Shown here piece by piece: positions 58,091 to 62,985 of a stretch of 64,000 nucleotides of DNA (position 1 is its first letter; each line of letters opens with the position of its first letter). The stretch is taken from assembly GCF_023715325.1 (NCBI RefSeq), contig NZ_JAMBNX010000010.1, forward strand, positions 62,001 to 126,000, in the 5' to 3' direction. Both the position numbers and the translations under genes were made by a program. Source of the stretch: Agromyces mediolanus. Its GTDB lineage: Bacteria > Actinomycetota > Actinomycetes > Actinomycetales > Microbacteriaceae. The notes under the pieces were generated by a model. The model was given only the letters and a program-made list of their open reading frames with translations. It was not told where the DNA came from and searched no databases.

Positions 58091-58876
58091 ATGCCGCAGG
58101 AGTACCGCTACGACATCGACCTCGTGCGCCTAATGTACGACTACACGGACTCGGTGGTATGGTTCCCCGACCCCGTCGACTACGACGCGAGCGCACTCAG
58201 CGCCGAGCTCGTCGCCGAGCTGCGCGCGTGGGGCGAACTCCACGAGAAGGGCCTCGACGAGGACTTCAACTGGCGCTCCCCCGACTATCCCGACCGAATC
58301 GACCGTGAGCGGCAGCAACTCGCGCATCGCCTCGGCGACGAACTCGGCGAGGCGTTCGAGGTGGAGTTCGACGTTCCGCACCGCGTGTGGTTCGGTCCGC
58401 GCACGGCCCACTACCGGTCGAACACTCCGGCGACGAACCCAGCGGCAGCAGCGTACTTCGCGAGCCTTGCGGTGGCTGCGGCGGAGGAGCGGGCGTCCTG
58501 GCAGGCGCAGGCGGCAGCCGGCCCCTGGTTCGCACATCAGCCGCTCAGCGGCGAGCTCTTCCTGCCCGACGACGGCGTTAACCCGGTGACACGCGAGCCA
58601 GCGGAGCGTATCGTCGCGAACGCCGGGGCATCCGCGTCGGCGGCATCAGCCGGGAGGGAGCGTGCCGGAATGGCACAGGGAGAGGTCGTGACCCGTTCGA
58701 ACCGCGGACAGTGGGAGAACGAGGTCGAGGGCGAACCGGAGCGTTCGCAGAGCTTCGCCAGCCGCGAGGAGGCGATCACCGCAGGCCGGGAGCTCGCCGC
58801 CCTGCTCGGCACGAGCCACACCGTCATCGAGTCGGAGCCGACAGGCGTCATTACCGACGAGGGGCCCGAGGACTAG
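58091..58876 (+). CDS. Hypothetical protein with C-terminal DUF2188 domain
   Basis: 261 residues. Residues 1-180 are unrecognised, acidic, and rich in Trp/Tyr (VWFPDPVDYDASALSAELVAELRAWGELHEKGLDEDFNW). Residues 195-261 (VVTRSNRGQWENEVEGEPERSQSFASREEAITAGRELAALLGTSHTVIESE) are a DUF2188 unit, normally a stand-alone protein of 60-80 residues. An internal ATG at 58670, preceded by GGGAGG, could also produce the DUF2188 part alone. Fusion or restart cannot be decided from sequence. Confidence 0.7.
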   Translation: MPQEYRYDIDLVRLMYDYTDSVVWFPDPVDYDASALSAELVAELRAWGELHEKGLDEDFNWRSPDYPDRIDRERQQLAHRLGDELGEAFEVEFDVPHRVWFGPRTAHYRSNTPATNPAAAAYFASLAVAAAEERASWQAQAAAGPWFAHQPLSGELFLPDDGVNPVTREPAERIVANAGASASAASAGRERAGMAQGEVVTRSNRGQWENEVEGEPERSQSFASREEAITAGRELAALLGTSHTVIESEPTGVITDEGPED

Positions 58877-58893
58877 CCGCCTAGCCGGGCGGA

Positions 58894-59268
58894 TCAGTCC
58901 AGCTCGTCGAACAGGATGGCGCGCGGTTCGATACCCGCCCGTCGGGCGATCTGCTGACGGGCCCGCCCTTCGGCAGCAGCAGCGCTCAGCCCCAGCACGC
59001 GGACGCCATGCTCGGGCGCGTCGAGGATGACGAGCGGACCCGAGCGCGATGTCCGCACCCGTACGAGCTCCGGGTCGAGGTCGGAGAGCGCGTAGGCGAC
59101 CTTGTCGTCGGCGAAGCCCGCCGCCCGCAGGCCCGCCTCGACCCGGTCGGCCCGCGGCCGAGGTGCGGCCCGCCGCACCTCTGTCCGCGATCCGCGGAGC
59201 TCGAGCCAGCCCATCGTCGCCGCGAACGCGAAGACGAGGCCGAGCACCACGAGCCCGACGACGTTCAT
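58894..59268 (-). CDS. Membrane-anchored small protein of unknown function
   Basis: 124 residues. One N-terminal helix (NVVGLVVLGLVFAFAATMGWLEL) is followed by a cytoplasmic domain (RADRVEAGLRAAGFADDKVAYALSDLDPELVRVRTSRSGPLVILDAPEHGVRVLGLS). No family recognised. TAGCCT six bases before the ATG gives a leaderless transcript. The first codons and promoter of this gene are copied at 61047-61109, where the -10 box is mutated. Confidence 0.65.
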   Translation of the reverse strand: MNVVGLVVLGLVFAFAATMGWLELRGSRTEVRRAAPRPRADRVEAGLRAAGFADDKVAYALSDLDPELVRVRTSRSGPLVILDAPEHGVRVLGLSAAAAEGRARQQIARRAGIEPRAILFDELD

Positions 59269-59297
59269 GCCCTCAGGCTAGGCGAATCCGCGGCGCT
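59235..59297. repeat. Direct repeat R1, copy a (63 bp)
   Basis: Identical to 61047-61109 except at 59275 (A against C). It covers the first 11 codons and the promoter of the 59268 gene. Confidence 0.9.
59275..59280 (-). promoter_or_regulatory. -10 box of leaderless promoter (59268 gene)
   Basis: TAGCCT on the minus strand, six bases, ATG at 59268. In the duplicated copy the sequence is TAGCCG, which loses the essential last T. Confidence 0.55.
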
Positions 59298-59742
59298 CCG
59301 GGCGGATGCGTTGTCCACAGCTCGGGCGCGCCCCCGGCCCGCGCAGTCGCTGGATCGCCAACAATCTGGGCGCACCGAGGACGCACAACGACGAGGGTCT
59401 TCGACAGCCGGAATCACTGAGAAGGCAACGCCTCCTACGCAGCGAATCCGGCTTGCGAGTGCAGCTCTGGCCTCGCCGCGACGGCCACCCCAACCCCATT
59501 GCGATCGCGAGGCCGAATAGCATCGCGTTGACATTCTCAGGAGCGATCCGCGCGCTCCACGAGTTTGCCGAGCTATCGCGTCTACGGGATGCCACGAATT
59601 CGGAGTGAGAAGCCTTTAAGAGTAGAGCACGAGCGTGCGAATCTCACGTCCTCACTTTGACTGACTGCGTTTGGTATACCAATGTGTTTGGCTCACTTCT
59701 TCAAGGCGGTGGTACATCACCGCAGTACGGAGAGGATCAACA
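59298..59742. other. Gene-poor, low-GC entry to the first cassette
   Basis: 445 bases whose composition falls steadily compared with the flanks. A plus-strand frame (59306-59608, 100 codons) has no RBS and no recognisable domain; it may be a gene remnant. Near 59671 lies the palindrome TTGGTATACCAA, upstream of the secreted-protein gene. Confidence 0.5.
59671..59682. promoter_or_regulatory. Perfect 12-bp palindrome, possible operator
   Basis: TTGGTATACCAA, 60 bases before the secreted-protein start and preceded by TTGACT at 59658. The GGTATACC core resembles GntR-type operators. Confidence 0.45.
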
Positions 59743-60441
59743 ATGAGAAAGAAGATCGCCGCGCTCATGACCGCGTCGCTCCTTGGCGCCGGCCTAGTTG
59801 TGGGCGCAGGCGCCCCATCGGCCGCTGAGGCGGCATCGGTCGAGCCGACACCCGCACAGGAAGCAGATCTGCGGAACCTCTTCACGCGGTTCTCCGTGCC
59901 AATGTCTCAGCAGGACTCTCTCATCGAGTCCGCTTCCGAAGGAACACCCTGGGACGTATACGACGCCACCGAAGCCCCCGCGACCGAGGAAACCGCGGTC
60001 ATCGACGGCGTGAGATACACAATCCGACGCTACGCGGACGGTTCGTTTACGGCATCTGGGATGGAAATCCCGACGGTCCCCACAAGCGTTCAACCGCAGG
60101 GCATCAGCCAATGCTCGTACTCAACGGGAAGCGGATACTCGAATGCCACCGGTTGCCAAATCGACGGCGTCTGGGGTTCGGTGATTCTCGGACCGACAAA
60201 CGTGAACTACACACTGGTGCAAGGCGGGCCTGATCGAATCACCAAATCTGGGATCGGCTTTCAACGTTGTGTTTGGCCAACCTCCTGCTCAACTCCAACG
60301 CTCGTGTACTCGAGCCTGACCGAGGGCACATTCCTCGCTCAAATCATGTGGCAAGGTGATGTCACCGCCAGCTGGGGCTCCTGGAACGCATGGGTGAGGC
60401 TGTTCGTCGGCAATGACACTGCCTACACCACAACCTCCTAG
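59743..60441 (+). CDS. Secreted protein of unknown function, cassette 1
   Basis: 232 residues. Signal peptide MRKKIAALMTASLLGAGLVV with cleavage near SAAEAA (about residue 28). The mature part starts acidic and helical (AQEADLRNLFTRFSVPMSQQDSLIES) and ends in a Ser/Thr/Gly/Trp-rich, beta-type domain with four cysteines (QCSYSTGSGYSNATGCQ, QRCVWPTSCSTP), two likely disulfides. No family recognised; an antimicrobial or surface-binding role is conceivable but unsupported. GC clearly below the chromosomal style. GGAGAGG precedes the ATG. Confidence 0.7.
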   Translation: MRKKIAALMTASLLGAGLVVGAGAPSAAEAASVEPTPAQEADLRNLFTRFSVPMSQQDSLIESASEGTPWDVYDATEAPATEETAVIDGVRYTIRRYADGSFTASGMEIPTVPTSVQPQGISQCSYSTGSGYSNATGCQIDGVWGSVILGPTNVNYTLVQGGPDRITKSGIGFQRCVWPTSCSTPTLVYSSLTEGTFLAQIMWQGDVTASWGSWNAWVRLFVGNDTAYTTTS

Positions 60442-60446
60442 GCAGA

Positions 60447-60701
60447 ATGAACACCGATCCGGTCATCCCGCTGTGGTTCAGCGGATACTCCACGCTCGTC
60501 GCCGTGCTCGCGGTCGCACTGCTGGTCGGAGCGTTCGTCAGTGTGCTGAGGTCGCCCGGTCTCAGCGCGGCGGCACGTGTCGTGTGGATCGTCGCGATCT
60601 GGCTCGTGCCGGTCCTCGGCCCGATCGCCTGGTTCGCGTGGCGCTGGTGGCGCCGCCGCGCCGACCCATCGAACCATCAACCGCCAGCACCCTCGCCGTA
60701 G
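60447..60701 (+). CDS. PLD nuclease N-terminal-like small membrane protein
   Basis: 84 residues with two helices (LVAVLAVALLVGAFVSVLRS and ARVVWIVAIWLVPVLGPIAWFAWRWW). The WIVAIWLVPVLGPIAWF segment is the PLDc_N (cardiolipin synthase N-terminal) motif, found alone in many small proteins. These sit in membranes and are sometimes immunity-like partners of secreted toxins. It starts five bases after the secreted-protein gene, so the two form an operon. Confidence 0.8.
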   Translation: MNTDPVIPLWFSGYSTLVAVLAVALLVGAFVSVLRSPGLSAAARVVWIVAIWLVPVLGPIAWFAWRWWRRRADPSNHQPPAPSP

Positions 60702-60714
60702 ACCCCCGCACACA

Positions 60715-60752
60715 CGGAACGCCCGGCCCTCCGCGGAGGGCCGGGCGTTCCG
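60715..60752. terminator. 38-bp perfect palindrome terminator, copy a
   Basis: CGGAACGCCCGGCCCTCCG and its exact complement, no loop. Copy b at 62890 differs by one base pair that is changed on both arms. Confidence 0.75.
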
Positions 60753-60810
60753 GTCGATGGGGTTACGCGGCCTGCGGCATCCCGGTGGCGGGAACCGCGG
60801 ATGCCACGAC
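60753..60810 (-). pseudogene. Detached 3' end of a Clp ATPase gene
   Basis: On the minus strand the segment reads ...ASAVPATGMPQAA followed by TAA, identical to the C-terminus of the intact gene ending at 62938. It is cut off at 60810, where the DUF2283 gene begins. Confidence 0.8.
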
Positions 60811-60811
60811 A

Positions 60812-61033
60812 GTGAAACTCAGCTTCGACCCCGAGGCGGACGCGGCGTACCTCACGCTCGGCGACGCCATCGCCCCCGGCTCGATCAGCCACACGGCCGA
60901 ATTCGAGTCCCCGGCTGAGGGCACGATGCTGCTCGCCGACGTCGATGCGAACGGGCGCATCCTCGGCTTCGAGTTCATCGGCGCGCACCTCCTGCTCGAC
61001 CCGACGCTCCACCGCAACGCGCCCCCGCCATGA
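60812..61033 (+). CDS. DUF2283-family protein
   Basis: 73 residues from GTG at 60812: VKLSFDPEADAAYLTLGDAI, TMLLADVDANGRILGFEFIGA. This is the complete DUF2283 fold (small beta protein, FxYDxxADxLYI...VxxDxDxxGxxxGIEIL pattern). The start codon lies two bases inside the non-repeated side of the R2 border, so the gene has no upstream region of its own and no visible RBS. It sits between R2 copy a and R1 copy b. Function of the family unknown. Confidence 0.75.
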   Translation: MKLSFDPEADAAYLTLGDAIAPGSISHTAEFESPAEGTMLLADVDANGRILGFEFIGAHLLLDPTLHRNAPPP

Positions 61034-61046
61034 TCGAGCGCACGCT

Positions 61047-61109
61047 CGAGGCCGAGCACCACGAGCCCGACGACGTTCATGCCCTCCGGCTAGGCGAATC
61101 CGCGGCGCT
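61047..61109. repeat. Direct repeat R1, copy b (63 bp)
   Basis: Copy of 59235-59297 with one substitution (61087) that destroys the -10 box. Its right edge coincides with the stop codon of the TlpA-like gene. Confidence 0.9.
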
Positions 61110-61722
61110 ACGGAGCCGCGGAACGGCTCGCTTCAGCGATCAACGCGCGCAGGACACTCGCGCTCTCGAGCGCACCGAGCACTCGGGCTGCGATGCGTCC
61201 TTCCTCGTCGAGAATGAGCGTCGATGGCACGGCATTGGGCGCGACCTCCCCGGCGAATGCCAGCTGCGCGGCCCCTGAATCGCGGTCGAGGATCGAGGGA
61301 TAGGTGATTCCGTAGTCCCGCTCGAACGAAGCGACGTTCTCGGCCGAATCGCGCACATTGATCCCCACAAAGACCACTTCAGGCAACTCGGCTTGTACCT
61401 CGGCCAGGATCGGCGCTTCCGTGCGGCATGGCGCGCACGCAGCGAACCAGAAATTGACGACTGCAACTCGACCCGCAGTGTCGGCGGATGTGAAGGCGCC
61501 GCTCGCCGTCTCGCCCCCGAACTCCACCGGACTGGCGCGTTCCGCGAGCGGGAACTCGGTGATCGTCCCGTCGCCCGAGACGTACCCCTTCGGTTCTGAA
61601 TCCGCGAGCCGCTCCGCCAGGGGCTCGGCAGCGCAGCCGACCAGCGACACGGCGATCGTCGCCGCAGAGATGATCACGAGACCCTGGCGGTATGGAACTT
61701 TGGGATGCCAAGAGTTCGCCAT
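61108..61722 (-). CDS. TlpA/redoxin-like thioredoxin lipoprotein, cassette 2
   Basis: 204 residues. Lipoprotein signal with lipobox SLVGC (Cys30); thioredoxin fold with the active site FWFAACAPCRTEAPIL (CxxC near residue 98), VVFVGINVRDSAENVASFERDYGITYPSILD and the cis-proline region PNAVPSTLILDEEG. The TlpA/ResA type works outside the membrane on disulfides of exported proteins or cytochromes. Its TAG stop spans the R1 border (61108-61110), so the last codons may have been shaped by the junction. GC below host average. Divergent from a secreted Cys-pair protein. Confidence 0.88.
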   Translation of the reverse strand: MANSWHPKVPYRQGLVIISAATIAVSLVGCAAEPLAERLADSEPKGYVSGDGTITEFPLAERASPVEFGGETASGAFTSADTAGRVAVVNFWFAACAPCRTEAPILAEVQAELPEVVFVGINVRDSAENVASFERDYGITYPSILDRDSGAAQLAFAGEVAPNAVPSTLILDEEGRIAARVLGALESASVLRALIAEASRSAAP

Positions 61723-61894
61723 GCGTCAAATCTACCCCAGCACCCCGCCTGCCCCCAAGCGATAGGGCGCACCTCGCATCAGCCATTTGTACCCATGGGC
61801 CCATTCACCCCCACATGGCGGCGCCGTAGAAACGAGTCAATGCGCCGCCAACCTCGCGCAGAACACCCTCACCTCTGATGGACAGGAGAAGATG
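61723..61894. other. Divergent promoter region of cassette 2
   Basis: 172 bases, comparatively AT-rich, between the TlpA gene and the secreted-protein gene. No clear operator; AGGAG before 61895. Confidence 0.4.
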
Positions 61895-62218
61895 ATGCGC
61901 AAGCTATCAAAGGGAATGGTCATCGTTGCGGTGGCCGCCGCCGTTCTAGCCGGAACCCCCGCTGGCCCGGCGGCCGCATACGGCTACGCGAGCGGGACTC
62001 GCGCCTGCCCAGCTTCATGGTACGGCTGGATCACCGTCACGGCCAAGGGGTCGGTGCGCGTCTATGCGCCAGGCGACCGCTCGACATATGGTGAGACAAT
62101 GAACTCTACTGGATACCAGACTGCTACGTTCCGGGGGGCCCGCGGCGGTGGCCTTTGGGCTGTTGATGCGCTGGACTCGGCAGCGGACATCTCAAGTCAG
62201 ACCACATTCTGTGCATAG
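61895..62218 (+). CDS. Small secreted Cys-pair protein of unknown function, cassette 2
   Basis: 107 residues from the second of two adjacent ATGs (better RBS spacing). Signal peptide RKLSKGMVIVAVAAAVLAG cleaved near AAA-YG (about residue 28). The mature protein of about 80 residues (YGYASGTRACPASWYGWITV, GSVRVYAPGDRSTYGETMNS, TTFCA) has two cysteines, one near each end, and looks like a compact beta protein. Unrecognised; its size and export fit a bacteriocin, inhibitor or signal. Followed after five bases by a LuxR-type regulator. Confidence 0.7.
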   Translation: MRKLSKGMVIVAVAAAVLAGTPAGPAAAYGYASGTRACPASWYGWITVTAKGSVRVYAPGDRSTYGETMNSTGYQTATFRGARGGGLWAVDALDSAADISSQTTFCA

Positions 62219-62223
62219 CCCGC

Positions 62224-62880
62224 ATGTCGAAACCCGTGCCCGGGTCAGAGCCCGTCCGCACACGCTTTGCGCTCGCGGTAATCTCGCCGCGTCGTTTGCT
62301 ACGAGATTCCGTGCAGCTTGCCCTCGTACCCAACGGGGCAGTCCCGACCGGTTCGTTTGACTCCATCGCGCAGTTTGAAGCTGAGGCGAGAGCTTGCGCA
62401 CCCGCAGTTCTCGTCGTCGACCTCGAGACCAACCATCAGCTCGACAACTCACTGGTGGTTGAGGCGCTCATCAAGTCATCCCAAGAGGCGGTCGTTGGAC
62501 TTGCGACAGCTCGGTGCACGAGCGCTGAGATGCGATTCCGACAGGCCGCACTGAGACTGCAGCGTCGCCGCTGGCGTGTTGCAAATGGGGAAGCAGGCTT
62601 CGAAGAGCTGCGCTCCATCGTCAACTCGATCGTGCGATCGAAAGGAAACACTGGACCGATCCTGACCGACCGCCAACAGCAGGTTCTCCACCTCGTTGCT
62701 TCAGGAATGTCCAACTCTGAAATCGCCGAGCGCCTAGCGATCACCAACGGTACCGTCAAACGGCATGTTCACGACTGTCTCCAGAGGCTAGGGGCCCGCA
62801 CTCGGCTGGAACTCATTGTCCGAGCCCACCGTCTCAGTATCGTTCAGACAATCCCTGAGTTCACGCAGCAGGAGATCTAG
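62224..62880 (+). CDS. LuxR-type (GerE HTH) response-regulator-like protein, cassette 2
   Basis: 218 residues. The C-terminal LuxR domain is clear (LTDRQQQVLHLVASGMSNSEIAERLAITNGTVKRHVHDCLQRLGARTRLELIV, residues about 148-200). The N-terminal 120 residues (RFALAVISPRRLLRDSVQLALVPNGAVP..., VLVVDLET) resemble a receiver domain, with one Asp in VVDLE but without the acidic pair and conserved Lys; probably a phosphorylation-independent pseudo-receiver. No RBS; coupled to the secreted-protein gene. Likely local regulator of the cassette. Confidence 0.82.
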   Translation: MSKPVPGSEPVRTRFALAVISPRRLLRDSVQLALVPNGAVPTGSFDSIAQFEAEARACAPAVLVVDLETNHQLDNSLVVEALIKSSQEAVVGLATARCTSAEMRFRQAALRLQRRRWRVANGEAGFEELRSIVNSIVRSKGNTGPILTDRQQQVLHLVASGMSNSEIAERLAITNGTVKRHVHDCLQRLGARTRLELIVRAHRLSIVQTIPEFTQQEI

Positions 62881-62889
62881 CTGCAACTG

Positions 62890-62927
62890 CGGAACGCCAG
62901 GCCCTCCGCGGAGGGCCTGGCGTTCCG
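62890..62927. terminator. 38-bp perfect palindrome terminator, copy b
   Basis: CGGAACGCCAGGCCCTCCG and its exact complement. It lies directly after the Clp gene stop (minus strand) and just after the LuxR gene, serving both. Confidence 0.75.
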
Positions 62928-62985
62928 GTCGATGGGGTTACGCGGCTTGCGGCATCCCGGTGGCGGGAACCGCGGATGCCACGAC
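62890..62985. repeat. Direct repeat R2, copy b (96 bp)
   Basis: Copy of 60715-60810 that is continuous with the intact Clp ATPase coding sequence. Confidence 0.92.

Larger units (their letters stand above)
60715..60810. repeat. Direct repeat R2, copy a (96 bp)
   Basis: 93 of 96 bases identical to 62890-62985. Besides the palindrome it contains the last 16 codons and stop of the Clp ATPase gene (minus strand), here detached from the rest of the gene. Confidence 0.92.

Noticed and set aside
59306..59608. 100-codon plus-strand gene before the secreted protein
   Set aside because: No RBS, no recognisable domain, and it begins next to the R1 border. Treated as possible remnant, not called.
59610..59665. 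tRNA-like fragment around GCACGAGCGTGCGAATCTCACG
   Set aside because: A stem with a CGAATCT loop resembles a T-arm, but the invariant TTC is missing and no acceptor, D or anticodon arms can be drawn.
59235..62985. Integrative element with attL/attR
   Set aside because: Direct repeats and restoration of a gene 3' end are suggestive, but no integrase, relaxase or transposase lies inside. Two different interleaved repeat pairs do not fit a single integration.
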